In this document: positions 48,587 to 61,139 of the stretch, piece by piece
Layout of the letters: each line of letters begins with the position of its first letter
Position numbering within the stretch: the first letter of the stretch is position 1
Source: Flammula alnicola
Taxonomy: Eukaryota > Basidiomycota > Agaricomycetes > Agaricales > Strophariaceae
NCBI GenBank assembly: GCA_015499995.1
Contig: JADNRV010000169.1
Coordinates: 45,441 to 109,440 of the forward strand
Reading direction: 5' to 3'
DNA length: 64,000 bases
Notes under the pieces: model-generated
Database searches by the model: none
Seen by the model: only the letters and a program-made list of their open reading frames with translations
Told to the model about the DNA's origin: nothing
Translations under genes and position numbers: made by a program

Positions 48587-49944
48587 ATGTACACGGAGCC
48601 TACGACTTTCTCCGCAGAGTTATATTTTGCGACACAACCCCCTCCTCCGACGCTTGAACACGACGTCGGGAAAGTGCGAGAGTTTGTGCAGAGACAAGTA
48701 AAGGAGGGACGAAGTGTGGTTCTGGTCACAGTAAGTATTGCATTGCTCCCGATATGACCCGTTCGCTCATCCTCAATTAGAGTGGTGGTACAACTGTACC
48801 ACTAGAGCTCAATGTGTGAGCGCGCTTAAGCTGTACAACGCTACAGACTTCAGGAGCTTATAATGCCGCACGTCTAGCGTTCGCTTCCTCGACAACTTTA
48901 GTGCCGGTACGTCGTATATAGGGCCCTCTCCACATCCTCTCCTGTCTTCTGAATCTTATCTATCTTTAATCAGGGACACGAGGTGCTACCTCTGCGGAGT
49001 ACTTCCTCAAAGCTGGCTATGCCGTCATTTTCATGCATCGGCAGTTCAGCCTGCAGCCCTTTAGCAGACACTATTCGCACTCGACCAATCCATTCCTCGA
49101 TTTTCTCGATATCGATGCCCCCGAATCCGAAAGCTCGACCCCGCGGATATCGGTGACTCCAAATAAGCGCCATGATCTCCTGCAAGTTTTGAAGGTGTAC
49201 AAAGAGGTCCATGCCCTTGGAACACTCCATACACTGACGTTTGTGACAGTCGATGACTATCTCTGGCTCCTCCGTGCTGTGAGCCAGGAAATGTCTGTGT
49301 TGAAGAGAAAGGCAATGTTTTATCTTGCCGCAGCGGTCAGCGACTTCTTCTTGCCCAGGCAGAAGATGGTATGTGGTCCATCTTCCGGTCTATCAAATTC
49401 CTGTGTTCATTGCCAATTCCATTGTCCAGTCGGTGCACAAAATACAATCAGGCAAAGGAAATCTATCCATAGAAATGGACCAAGTGCCGAAGATCCTGAA
49501 GCCCATGGTAGACGAATGGACGCCAGGAGGCTATATTGTATCCTTCAAGGTTGGCATTTCTCTTTATCTCATTCTGTCATCTCATATCCACCCCATTGCT
49601 TCCGATGTTCAGCTTGAAACCGATCAAGATCTTCTGCTGCCCAAAGCCCGACAAGCCTTAGAACGATACGGACACCAAGTCGTCATCGGCAACGATCTGC
49701 ACCGGCGCAAATTTGAAGTCGTTTTTGTCTCCAAGAAGCCTCTTCCGTCTCTTCCTCCAGGGATTGAGCAAACAGAGGAAGCACTTATGCAAGCCGCTGA
49801 TATTTCCAATTCTTTTCGGAATTCTGGCTGCGGATAGATCTTCCTGATCACCAACCACCTGGATTTCCAATAAAGGAGATCGAGGAAGATATTGTTGCGG
49901 AATTGGTCAGGAGGCACGAAGAGTGGATCGAGAATACCCTGTAA
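48587..49944 (+). CDS. CAB2: Phosphopantothenate-cysteine ligase (CoA synthesis)
   Basis: Joins 4'-phosphopantothenate to cysteine, second step of CoA synthesis, in the cytosol. Exons 48587-48730, 48781-48815, 48878-48906, 48974-49368, 49430-49549 and 49613-end join in phase. Motifs: VTSGGTTVPLELN, VRFLDNFSAGTRGATSAEYF (nucleotide site), GYAVIFMHRQ, AAAVSDFFLPRQKM, VHKIQSGKGNL, YIVSFKLETD and YGHQVVIGNDLHRRKFEVVF. In the last exon one base is missing at 49818-49819 (GG for GGG): without it the frame stops after NSGCG; with it the frame continues REFWLRIDLPDHQPPGFP to the expected C-terminus (HEEWIENTL, stop 49942-49944). CoA synthesis is essential and this seems the only copy here, so I take the break as an assembly error. 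Confidence 0.88.
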
Positions 49945-50224
49945 TATCGTGACGCTCAACTGTAAATATTACGAGGAAAACAAAGGGTGGAATAAATATG
50001 CTAAATAGATGCAGAGAGCTGGCCTCGGCTAAGGAATTACATGTAATAATGTCAATTATCTAGATGGCGGCAGTTGAAGACAATGACTGAAAGGGTATCA
50101 AATAGAACGTGTGGTCTGAGGAGTTAGAACACGAACATACAGCGTTGCTACACAGGTACGATATGACAGTCACATATTGACAATGACGGATCGAAGCAAG
50201 GCACAATACACGGCGTACCACAGC

Positions 50225-53200
50225 TCAATCCTTGAAGCCGCCGACGCGTGCCCAAAACATGTCCTCTCGCAGACGAACGAGCTCCTTCCACGTCTTCTCA
50301 TCCCAAGTAGCGTCGCCCACATACCCTGTCTTGTATTTTTCCTCTTTCTCTCGCTGCTTCTTCTCTTCCTCGAGCTTTTCCTCTTGCGCTCTCTCAGCCT
50401 CGCCAGACACACGCTCCTCCGCCCCGTTAACATGCACAGGTTCCTCCGTTAGCTCGTCTGTCACAATGGGCGTGGTCGAGTCCTCTTTGACATTGCCTGC
50501 GACGGCCACTTGCTCTATGGTCTCAGCTGATGCTGATTTCTCATCAACTGGAGCTTCGATTACAGTAGCCTTGTCCTCTTCATCGCCGTCGTTGTCGTGA
50601 TGTGTCTCGTCCATCTTTTCTTCGACCTTCGATGGATCCTGGACGGGTGCCACAAATTCCTTGACTTCATCTCCTGGAGTTGGTGCATCAACGAATAAAT
50701 CAGATGTAGGAGACGGTTGTGTAGATCGGTCGGGTCGGACCACCTCCACTTTATTTTCAGCTGTGCTGTCCTCCTTCTGTCCTTCATTCGAAGCAGAAGA
50801 GGAAGGCTCAGCCTCGACCTTGTTATCCTCAACCTGGCCGTTAACCTTAGCTTCTTCCTCGCTTTTATTCTCGTCTTCCGCTGATTTCCCTTTATCCTCT
50901 GCCGGTTCCGACTCTGCAGCAGGGGCAGGGGCAGGATCGGTATTGGCAGGCGTAGAAGGCCTCGTTCCACCAGGCGTAGCCCTGGCTCTCGCGGCTGCCC
51001 GCCTTGGAATTGGCGGCGGCGCACCGCCGGCGGACAGGGCGATTGCAGGCGACGTCGTCCGAGACGGCGCAGAAGGCGTTCCTGGTCTTGACTCGGGCAG
51101 AGGCACATTGGATGGCGTGTGCGTACGCGGTGGGATCGGCGGAGGACCGGATTGCGATGACTGGAGATGGGCACCGCGGATAGGAGAGAGAGGGGCGGTT
51201 GGGAGTTCAGTAGATGCCCGTGACGCGGCTGGGGGCAGAGGTGTAGAAAATAAGACAGGAGAAACATCAGGCGAAGTTCTTGTTGTGTTATCCTCCATGC
51301 TGGTTCGAGGAGTAGGAGAATTTGTTGCTGGGTTTCGACCTCTTCCTTCGCTTCTTTTGGGCAACGGAGGTGGAGCTGAACTTGGTTTGAGTGCATTAAG
51401 AGGTGGAAGAGGTGGCGGAAGTCTCCTGTGTTCATGTGGAGCATGAGCAGCAGAAGGGTGTGGTGGCGGAGGTGGAGGCAGGGGGGTTGCTCCGGTAGAT
51501 GTGAGTTTCTTGATTTTTTCCTTCTCATCTCCGCTCCAACTAGCAGCTCTCTCACCAATCGCACTAGCAATGCCCCATAAACCTCTCTTTCTGGGAGGTA
51601 TAGGTGGCTTCTCGCCACTAATACTTCTGTCCACAGGAATAATTGAAGGCGGCGGAGGGGGTGGAGGGATCTCTTCTTCCCAAATTTTGTCGACGATTCC
51701 GGTGCGTATAAATGCCCACAACGTGCATGTTGTACGCAGACGATGTAAGCACCAGCCAGACATACATAGAGGGTATATCGTGGTTGGTTGATTACTCGGT
51801 GTTCCGGACTGAGAATTTACTGTGCTGCCGTTGTGGCTCGAGGAGGCATATGAAGGGGGTACGGGCGAAGAATTGGTCTGAGATGATGATTTTGTGAGGG
51901 ACGGAATAGGCAAAGATGAGATTGCTGAGGTAGGCAGTGACGCCAGACGGAAGATAAAGACCTGGGAGTTCAGATAATCGCCAATTGAATGACGCTGAAC
52001 TGAGGTTGTGGGCGATGAAGGCTGAGTGCCATTGACAGATCCACTGGAACTTTTCCTAAAAAAGGAGCCGGACCAAGAGGCAGCGTAGTTGTTGGTAGTG
52101 CTCAGTAGGTGGACCGGTGCATGAGTAGGGTGAGAGTCATTGGACACTGGGAAGATGGATGTCCCACAAAGGGCGCAGGAGATATTGTCATGGTGCTGTT
52201 CATTCCTGCAATTGTAGTGGATGCGGGATAGGTCGAGGATTCGGTGAACAGGGCCGTGGCAGACATCGGTTCTATTGTTAATTGACCAGAATGGATGGCA
52301 GTCAAGACAGAACGGCGCGAAAGCCAGTTTAGAGAGGGTGCGAGATCTAAGCGTACGGTTGGTTCTCTGATGGAGGAATTTTAGGATAAGACCAAGTGAC
52401 GAAGTCAACAAACGTACGAATCTTCCGTTAACAAGCGCGCCAGGAGTGGTAGTTGGAGAAGAGTCGACATTGCTGGTGAATTGGGCGAGGTTGGGTGTAG
52501 AACACGCAGATGTGCAATGAAAGAGAGGTACTCCTGATAGGCGCATGTGTACTTAGGAGGCGCAACGACACAGTGGCGTCGCTGTTGCGCCGTGCAGTCC
52601 ATTTACCCTTGCCCATGACCTGCTCCATCTCGCGAGTTTTCTTCTCAGCCTCCTCCCTCTCCACTTGCATGGCTTGCATCTGCATTTGCATGAGCTGGAC
52701 AGCCTCCTCCGCGCTCTTCAAAGCACGCTCCGCATCCTCCACTTTCCTTTCGCTTAAATGTTTCTCGAATCGGGCTTCTGCGACCATGGAATTGGCCTGT
52801 CCGAAAAGCGATGCGCTAAGGTCGTCGAGGTCCTTCTCGATAGCCATTCGAGCCGACTCGGCCTGCCCGCGTTGCGCTGCCTCCTCCGTCGCCTTCTCCA
52901 TCAATCGATTGAGCTCGGTCGTGACATGAGACTTCTCAACCAGAAGTCCAGTATTCAGGGCTGATAAATGTTGCGTCCTCTCCAGTTCCAATTGCGAAAT
53001 TTTTAGAGATGAAGTGCGAACATTGGCAGAGGCGACGTGGAGCTCGTCTTCGAGGTCGGAGACACGGTCGTAGGATTTTACGAGCTTGTTGTTGAGCTGG
53101 CTGACCTGAGAGAACAGGTCTTGGATCTGTGCACGCAGTGAGTCGATAACCATTTCTTGGGCGTCCCTGTCTATGCTGCCGCGACGGTGTTTGGTAGAAT

Positions 53201-53285
53201 GAGAGACACTGTCTCCACTTTCGTGGCCTACGTCAGGTTTCGGTACGCCATTCAGGTGTGGCTCTGCCTGAAGAGCCTCAGCCAT
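50225..53285 (-). CDS. SEC2: Sec2-type Rab GEF for exocytosis, with proline-rich tail
   Basis: Activates the Rab Sec4 on secretory vesicles. The N-terminal coiled coil contains the Sec2 signature LFGQANSMVAEARFEKHLSE, preceded by long heptads (DSLRAQIQDLFSQVSQLNNK). A C2C2 zinc-like region follows (FCLDC-like / ISCALCGTSIF), then IYPLCMSGWCLHRLRTTCTL and a long Pro/Ser/Glu-rich tail with PPIPPR motifs that could bind SH3 domains, ending TWKELVRLREDMFWARVGGF. Near 52539 one base is missing: LSTHAP|YQEYLSFIAHLR needs TTAT where TAT stands. Downstream, introns at about 52424-52364 and 52265-52204 bring TEDS|EPTVRLDLAPSLNWLS and LTIEPM|NEQHHDNISCALCG into one frame. About 940 residues in all. Start chosen at the first ATG (MAEALQAEPHLNG). 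Confidence 0.8.
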
Positions 53286-54652
53286 TGTCCGCTGTCCGCT
53301 CCTTGTACTTTCGGACTAGAATAAATTTCTAGCGTAGATTAGCGATATAGAGTCGGAGTGGAGACCACTTGGTGTTCTTTGCCAGAGAAATGAAGCCACT
53401 CGAAGTCTAGCCTCGAGAGATCACGTGCTCGTTTAGGAAATCCCGCCGCGCGCCTTTGCGGCCTCATGTCCACCGCCGCCATGTCCACTCCCGCCGTATT
53501 CGCCATCCCGCAGATTTTGACTCTGAAAATGAGCCCAAAAGATAGAAATCACCCTGTATTATCACTCTGAAGACGATACAAACCAAGAATCCTCTATTTT
53601 TCTTTGACGGTTGAACTCTTACATTCCGAACATCCGAAACGCCCCGAAACCGTCGGCTAGGCATTGCTCCTTCGCATATCTTCTTGGATTCGAGGTTTAC
53701 GCCAGAGAGCGGCAAAATATGGGTGGTACGATGCAGCCGAATCTGAACTTTGATTTCTACTGACTTTATATCAACGGAACCCAGATACTTTGTTTTCTAA
53801 GCACCATAGTTGCAAACTGCAGTGTGACCTTGTCCTCGAAATTATCATTTCCGTGAGCCGTAATCATGCCGTTCCATTATACCCACTCAACGAATCCGTC
53901 ATTGTAGATGATTCTAAAGTTGACAAGTGCATCGAGGCTGATAGAAGACTCGTGTTGTTGGCAGTGGCTTGGCTCGTTCCACGCCGATTACTGCCGGCAT
54001 GTGCAACTCCGTTGCTTTGGCCGAATGGTCTGCAGATACTGCGCATGCGTTCGAAGGTTCAGAATTCAGGCTCGATTATTTCGTGATCAAAATATCTCTG
54101 CTGTTGGGTTCGTTATCGTGATTAGAACCAAAACCTCTCAGAAGGTGACATCGATGACAACTATCGCGGAGGGTCAAATGACGGCCGCTTGGGTCACCAA
54201 TGTACGTTGTAACTGACTCGACTATGCTGCCTGTTCGTCTGACTCGTTATTGCAGGAAGAAGGGCGTTCCTGTGGTGTTAGGCGAATGCTGGGCTGGGAC
54301 ACACCGTTCTTGTCTTCCTACTTAGGTCGAATGGACTTACATTCTCAGATCCCATCGTGACGATCAGTGATCGACTTTTCCTAAAGAGGAATAGAGCTGG
54401 GAAAATCACTCATCCTTCACGCAAAATCGCCTACCTCGAGGCTGCAACGAGGTGATATTAACGAGGTGTAAGTCTCTAACGCTACAACTAAGGAAACTAT
54501 TCGATTCCTTCGCTATGCCTCTTAAACTGACCGAAATGCGCATCAAGTTAGACATCCAAGAGACGGTATTGAGCGCATCCACCGCATCGCCATACTTCTC
54601 TTTCGACATTTCGCCCATTCTGTGTCTTCTCCAACACTTGTACACTGTTATT
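53286..54652. other. Spacer with gene relics
   Basis: Promoter of the Sec2 gene on the left. Near 53790-54090 a plus-strand frame recalls an F-box start (LQCDLVLEIIISVSRN), and 54450-54640 shows another short open stretch; both lack continuation and look like relics. Confidence 0.35.
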
Positions 54653-56163
54653 ATGCCTTCTTTCCGAAACGTTAGTTCCAACCGCAATCCGGACGCCTTG
54701 GAAAACAAATCCCCTTATCTATGATAGTGCGTTAATTATTATTTTTTATTCGTTAATTATTGCTGATCATCACGCTGCGTGATTTCTAGAGGAGGGTTGG
54801 CCTATTCCTCAGAGCGTGGATACGTCTTTCCGTCACATTATCAAGCACGAGCCTGTTGAGCTCGCAATCCCGCAAATCACATCACCCTCTCACCACGCAT
54901 CTCCCAACCCTTGCACGGCCGCCGATCCCGCCGATCTCCATAAAGACAACAGCCCTTGTGTCCCCTCCGACGCCTCCTCATTAACCCCGTCGAGCCGCTG
55001 AACCTTGTCTGCCCTCGCGCAGAAACAGCCACACTCGACGACGCGATCCAAGCCACATTCCTCGCCCTCGCAATGCCTTTATTTTCTTCCGTTCGTCCTA
55101 CATCAGTAGCAGCTTGGCTTCGGGTGAGGGGCAACAGAACGAGCTCAGCAAGCATGCGGCAAAAGTGTGGAACAAGATGACGTTGAACGAGAAGGAACCA
55201 TTCGTCCATCTCGCCACTTTAGAGAAGAAGGAACATCAGGCCAGGTATCCCAACTACGTCTACTCCCCTGGACGCGTCAGTGCGAAAAGCAGGATAAAGG
55301 CAGCCGTGAAGAGGGCTAGTGAGGCGTCGCCTGCGTCGACGAGGAAGAGGAGGTCTTCGATTAGTGTTCGTGAGGAGTGGTCGAGGTCCTCTGCAACTTC
55401 TTCTGAGCCTCAGTCTCCTGAGTTCTCTTCTCCGCCACCTCGGCCTCGCAGAATTCCTCGTGCTGCTGCTCAGCGCGCCGTTCAGCGCATTGTCAACCTC
55501 CCTTCTCCCTCTCCCTCTCCTCGCATCCTTCCCGCTTCCGATGAATGCATGAAGACCGAGCCAGTCGACGATGACTTTGTCCCAAATGATGATATTCCCT
55601 TCCTCGAGTTGACGCCCAAAGAGGTACTGCTTTTTTCCCCTTTATTTTTTCTATTTTTGCTGATCATTTCGTCGGTTCTTCAGGAACCTAAAACTGAAGA
55701 GCATAAGTTTTTCGTCGCCGAACGTCCTCTGCCTCTTAACTGCCCACCCGAGCAATTCGGATTCAAGTCTTACCTCCCTGCCGCCGCTATCAGCGCTACC
55801 CTGCCACCTCTACCCAATTGCGAGTCCAACTCGCTCTGTTCATGGAGCTACAACGTCTGCACTACGATACAGCCCCAGCCTCCAGTTGTTCCTCTCGACC
55901 TCCAATTTCCTCCAATCGACTTCCCTTTCTTCCCTTCGTCAGAACCCAAGAACGAGCTTTCGATTACGTTCTCGTTCACCAATGACCATGTGCCGCAGTC
56001 CACTTATTTCCAACATGACATGGTCGGGCAATCCGATTCAGCCTCAATGGATGAGTCGTTCGATCTGTGCGCTGAAATCCCCCGTCTGGTGTCGGAGTAC
56101 AATAACGAATGCATGGAGTATTTTCATTTCGACGAATTCTCTTCTGAGGACTTGATCTATTAG
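54653..56163 (+). CDS. HMG-box transcription factor (frame-broken 5' part)
   Basis: The DNA-binding HMG box is clear: HIPRPRNAFIFFRSSYISSS, then NELSKHAAKVWNKMTLNEKE and HQARYPNYVYSPGR, as in fungal MATA-HMG/Ste11-like factors. Downstream are basic and Ser/Pro-rich stretches, then, after an intron at 55624-55683 (GAG|GTACTG ... TTCAG), a C-terminal part ending EFSSEDLIY at 56163. The 5' part is MPSFRNVSSNRNPDALENKS (ATG 54653), an intron near 54724-54790, and VDTSFRHIIKHEPVEL. To join these to the box, one base must be restored at CCCC 54711-54714 and probably two more between 54985 and 55050, or a further intron assumed. Nuclear regulator; targets unknown. Whether it takes part in mating or development cannot be said. 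Confidence 0.7.
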
Positions 56164-56887
56164 ACAACTTCGTTCCTGGTGTTCGATCTTTTTTTTCCCT
56201 CTCCTCTCACTTTCTCTGCATAACTCATTTCCTCATACCCACAACATCACATCACTATCCTGGATTTTCACGACCCTTTCCATCGTCATCACTTCACGTG
56301 TACATATTGCATCCTCTGAGTCTTCAAGTTCCTGTCGCATCGCCCTCGTCACATGACATTACGTAGAATAACACAACTGCTCACCCACAATACCGTTATG
56401 CACCTGCTGTCCGCTATCTCTTCACACTTGAATGTCGCAATCGACGTTGAGTTTTTCTCCTCGTGTGATGTTTGAATTGCTACCTGAGGCCTCCAACCTT
56501 CGAAATTTTTAATTCGGTGAGGAAAGGCCGATGAAAGGTGTGCACCGCCTGGCTGACAAAGCTTGCTGTGCACATGCCAAGCCAATGAAATCATACGGTA
56601 TCATCCCACTTACAGAAGGCTATAGGCGCTCGTCTCGTTCCAACGGGTCTTCTCGACTTCCAACTCCTGCTTTATCGGCCAACCAGCGCTAATATCCATT
56701 GAATCGCATCCCTGTTTGGGGGAACGATTGCTTCATTCTGACAGCTCGATGCCGCTGACAGCTTGATCTAATCCGAGGAAAACCTGAACAAGGGCCGACA
56801 ACCAACGCTGTGCGGCTGCGCAACCCACGATCACCCAAGGCAGTTCTCTGGAATCTCTATTTCCGATATTCCTTTCCCCCAACACCC
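56164..56887. other. Spacer between HMG-box and EH-domain genes
   Basis: Pyrimidine-rich 3' region of the HMG gene (56180-56340), then the promoter of the EH gene with a pyrimidine-rich leader (56860-56887). No gene. Confidence 0.5.
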
Positions 56888-59559
56888 ATGTTGTCGCAAC
56901 CTCTTGCGGCTTCAGAGGAGGAGACAGAGCTCGCCACCCGGCTGCTGGTTATTGCAAAGTGCGAGAGGGCTGGGGTTCTCAATCCAGAAGCCGCGATCGA
57001 TATATTCAGGCGAAGTGGTCTGTCATTTGAGCTGCTTCGCGATATATGGAACATTGCAGACAAGAATGGAAGTGGGGATCTCTCGAAAGATGAGCTTGTG
57101 GTCGCGATCCGCCTTATGGGCTGGACGCAGGCGGGCGAGGCGTTACACGACGGCCTGGTAACCAAATGTGAGGAATTCACTTTTTGCCTGCATGTTTTTG
57201 GAAACTGATAAATCTGCAGGTGGTCCTCTCCCTACCCTGGAAGGAATAACTGACGCCGTCAAAAAACCCAATCATGTTCATCAGACCCCACAATTCCCCC
57301 CAATTAACACCGTCGATGTCCTCAACTTCAAAGGAATATTTATTCGTGCGGGCCCAATTAACGGCATTTTAGATGGTCTGTCTTCCTGTCCACGTTATCT
57401 TGTGCATCTTCTTAGCCCCTTCCAGGAGATAAAGTCATGGATGCTTTCATGACGTCTAATCTGTCATACGAACACCTTTGGAAAATCAAGTACGTTGGTC
57501 TTTGGTCACGTAAGATTGAAGCCAACAACGTCCTTGCAGGATGCTAGTGGACAGAAATGAAAGCGGTGGACTAGATTTCCGCGAATTTGCGATGGGAATG
57601 TATCTTATACATGCTTTCCAATCCTGCCTTATTTCTGTGGTTCCAACCTCGATTCCTCAAGACTTACATGATCAGTTTGCAGATCTAGAGATACCCAGTT
57701 CCGCTCCTTCCTCCTCATTGCCTCCTCAATCACGTCGACCCACTCCTTCGTTGCGGGCATCATCTTCGAAACCACATCTTTCGACACCTGTATCTGGTAA
57801 CAGCACACCTCTATCAACAAACCACGAACACGAAGAACACTGGGCTATCCTACCTCATGAAAAGATCGAGTCCGACAAACATTTCTACAAGCTGGATCTG
57901 AACCGCAAAGGATACATTGAAATGGATACGGCTGCTAAATTTATGCTCTCTTACGATCTATCTCAAGCAGATTTAGGCCATATATGGTGCGTCCTCTAGG
58001 CCGTTATGTCATTTTGTAGCTCTAAGATAGCTGAAACCATTCTATCCAGGATGCTGGCCGATCTTAACAAGGACAATCGTCTCACAGCGGACGAATTTGC
58101 CATACTCTCACACCTTCTCAGGCAAAGGTCGGCTGGAGAGCCGGTCCCGCAAACGCTTCCGCCGTCCTTGATACCCCCTTCATTGAGATCCTGGGCTCTT
58201 TCTAACATTTCATCGGCGCCTGTGTCTCCGATACAGAAAGCTAAACCACCTCCGCCGCCACCAAAGAAAGATCGGGCATCAATGTTCATTCCTAACGGCC
58301 ACGTTCTTCGAGCACAATCTTCATCTGCAGCCCTTTCAACGGTATTTCCTGATTCAAAGTACTCCACTCCTCTGTCTCCGCCTTTATCACCTACTCCTTC
58401 CATAAATCGCCCCAGGGCATCGTCGTCTGTCGCTGCTATGTCCTTTCTCACAAGCCCCAAACCGAAGTCGAGATCGTCGTCGAGAGAGCTTCTTTCGCCT
58501 TTCGAAGATCCCGCTGCCGAGTTACACAATTTTTCTCCATCGCGGAATAACACGCCACCACTGTCACCTCGACCACCCGAGAGTGCCAGCAATGAGGCAT
58601 TGGAGGGGTTCAAGAAGGAAACAGCCAGACTCTCACTCCAAGTTGAAAGTCTGCTCAGTCAGCTGACGGAGCAGAACAGGCTTCGGGACGGTAATGAAGC
58701 TCTTCGACGTGAAAACGAGTCCCTCAAATCTCAGCTACATGACATGGAGAGGACAGTGTCCGAGGTGTTATCTGCCAACGATAGGCTTGGCTCGCAGGAC
58801 GAATACATAGAAGAGATCGGCCGTCTCACCGCGGAACTAGCGACTAAGGACACTCAAAGTGAAAATTCGGAGAGGATGGTGGCCATGCTCCGCGAGGACG
58901 AGCAGGAACTCAGGGCTTCGTTACGTGAATCGCAGGCTGCAACGGCCAAGGCCAAGAACGAAGCTGAAGAGCTGCGGAAGACCGTCAGCACTCAAAGCGA
59001 GGAGATCAAGGAATTGAACGGGCGGGTCGCGGACATGAGCAAGGCGATGTCAGAGCCGACTTCGACGACGAACAACCGCGAACTTCGTGTGCTGCTTCGG
59101 GACGCGACGAGGGAGAATGAGAGCCTCAAGGGCCAGCTACGCGATACGCAGAAGTCGATGGAGCAGCTCCTCCTGTCTAGCAAGGGACCAACGCAATTAG
59201 ACGAGCTGCGGCGTGAGAACCGGAGGCTTAAGGAGCAGATACAAGAACTGGAGCTCATCGCCACGACTGTGCAGTCTTCTTCCATGCCTTCTTCCTCTTC
59301 GAGGAGCACGGAGAGTCTTACGAGGGAGAACGAGCACCTAAGGCAACAGCTGAGGGACGGGCAGCGAACATTTGCCGACTTCAGGTCCACGAACGAAACC
59401 AAGTTTGTCGAGATGCGGCAACAAATTGATTCCCTGACGCACGAGAACAACAGGTTGAAGATCGATGTCAATGCTTCGAGACGCAGGCAACCACAGACGC
59501 AGGAAGATAACAGCGTTCCGCCTCCTGCGTATGACGATTCGTTTGTCATCCCACCTTAG
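56888..59559 (+). CDS. EH-domain endocytic protein (Ede1/Eps15-like)
   Basis: Five exons (56888-57167, 57220-57375, 57426-57489, 57540-57986, 58050-59559) join in phase to 818 residues. Three EH domains, each with an EF-hand-like loop: DIWNIADKNGSGDLSKDE (domain 1), LVDRNESGGLDFREFAMGMY (domain 2, with FIRAGPINGILDGDKVMDAF before it) and ADLNKDNRLTADEFAILSHL (domain 3, with FYKLDLNRKGYIEMDTAAKF before it). EH domains bind NPF peptides of endocytic adaptors at the plasma membrane. A Pro/Ser linker (KAKPPPPPPKKDRASMFIPN) and a long coiled coil (about 560-770) follow; the end AYDDSFVIPP has no UBA domain, unlike yeast Ede1. In domain 2 HLWKIKMLVD has Lys where Trp is usual. Its 3' half was copied to 62574. 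Confidence 0.9.
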
Positions 59560-60347
59560 GCTCCGACAATTATGCAACGAGCTTTCAGCAAGTTCCGGAC
59601 CTAACTGGGGTGCTGATGCGTCTACAATATACACTCGTTTGCGTTTACATCCATGCTTTTACCGCGGCATAGGAATGGAATCTTGGCCTCCGGAATTCAC
59701 GTCGACCCTTGGCGTTCTATCACATTGGGCATCTCGTTCGAGGAACCACGAAAGATAATTTCTTGCCTCGGAAAGCCTTCCCCGACCGTCCACACCACAT
59801 TATAGAAGGAAAGCCCACCACGTCACGACACTCGCCCTCTTTAAATCTTACGAGCACCTCTATCGTTCGGCAAATTATTGCTTATAACAACGTTGCTTGG
59901 GTGCAGCCATATGAACAACCTATCACCACGCTCATTCGTCATTCACTATTCCAGGATTTTCCATTTGTATGTATGTTTATCTCGCATTTTCGTATGTAAA
60001 TTATAGTAGCAAAGCATTGATACCTGCCTGAGCTTTGGGGCGTGAAATTATTACTCGGATAGGAATTTTCATGGAAGTCACTTCGCTTCATAGTTCTCGA
60101 GCAAGGGGAATGATGAGGAGCCATGAACCTGGAAATGTTTTCCCGTAAACAATCAAATCAAATCGGATTGGATTGGCAAAGCAAGGGTTGACGGTTGGTT
60201 GATGGAGACATCTCTTTGTATGTACATTATCAACTCTTCGTTTGACAGTCGACCTTTCGTCTCCGCGAAGGTCGTTGGAAAAACATAAGTTCTGGAACGA
60301 CCAGATACGACGAATGGGAGGATATATTGAGATAGCAAGATTAAAAT
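58220..60347 (+). repeat. Segmental duplication, source copy
   Basis: From about 58220 (SPIQKAKPP codons) through the EH gene 3' end and 790 bases of downstream DNA. The same sequence occurs at 62574-64000 with an internal deletion. The right copy runs off the window, so its full length is unknown. Confidence 0.85.
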
Positions 60348-61139
60348 ATTCCTACGCGGGGTAACATCTGGAAGTTACAGATCGATTGTCTTGCGATGTC
60401 GTAAATTAACGGGTCTCCGAAATCACAGTAATGGACATTTCCGTACCAAAAGGTGAATCTTTGTCTGCAGGACTCGAATGCTCGATAAGAAAAGGCCGTA
60501 AACGCTCGTTTAAAGCTTGAAAGATGCGGACCGTGTTAACGGGACAGCGATTCCAGACCTGGCCGGGTAGCAGCGAAAACGTGCAGTTCGACCAAGGCCT
60601 CATGGCCGCAGCTCAAGCTCGTATGTCAGAAGAACGGCCATGTTATAGGGTGACCTCTCGATGGAGGTATATTGGCTTTCATCTTGATGAAATTTCTGCC
60701 TCCATTGACGGTGTAGACATCCGCGATATGCGAGCACATTCGAAATGACTGGAAAAATGGTCTCCGTGTCCAATCATCTATCTCGATATAGCCCACAAAG
60801 ACAGGCCATCCCCTGATTTGGTCTTCGGTATATCGAGATTCAGACCCTATTTTGCAATCAAGATGTGATAGGGCGTGAAGATCTGTTTGACGGCCCACGA
60901 GCAGTGAAAACGCTTGAGCCAGAGTGAATATAGGTCGCCCAGAACCCAGATGCGCAGACAGTCGAGCTGGTGTTTCCAAGTACTGTCCCATTTCGTTCAA
61001 TTCCCATGAGTCATCTGTGATTCAACCGTGAGTCTGGCAACCATGTTTCAACCGCCTCGTTGTTTGCCTCCAGTGTGAGGCTCCTTTAAACAAGTCTTTT
61101 GACCAAGGCCCTCCGAGGTTTTCGAAGGCTCTTCAGGCC
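60348..61139. other. Unique DNA between the two duplicate copies
   Basis: Minus-strand frames at 60406-60603 and 60626-61000 (for example MNEMGQYLETPARLSAHLGS) may be pieces of one unrecognised gene: the right one could splice into the left. No motif. The 5' exon(s) of the chimeric gene may also lie here (KSFDQGPPRFSKALQAM before 61140). Confidence 0.35.

Noticed and set aside
50560..51618. 352-residue minus-strand frame rich in Arg and Leu
   Set aside because: Alternative frame of the proline-rich tail of the Sec2 gene.
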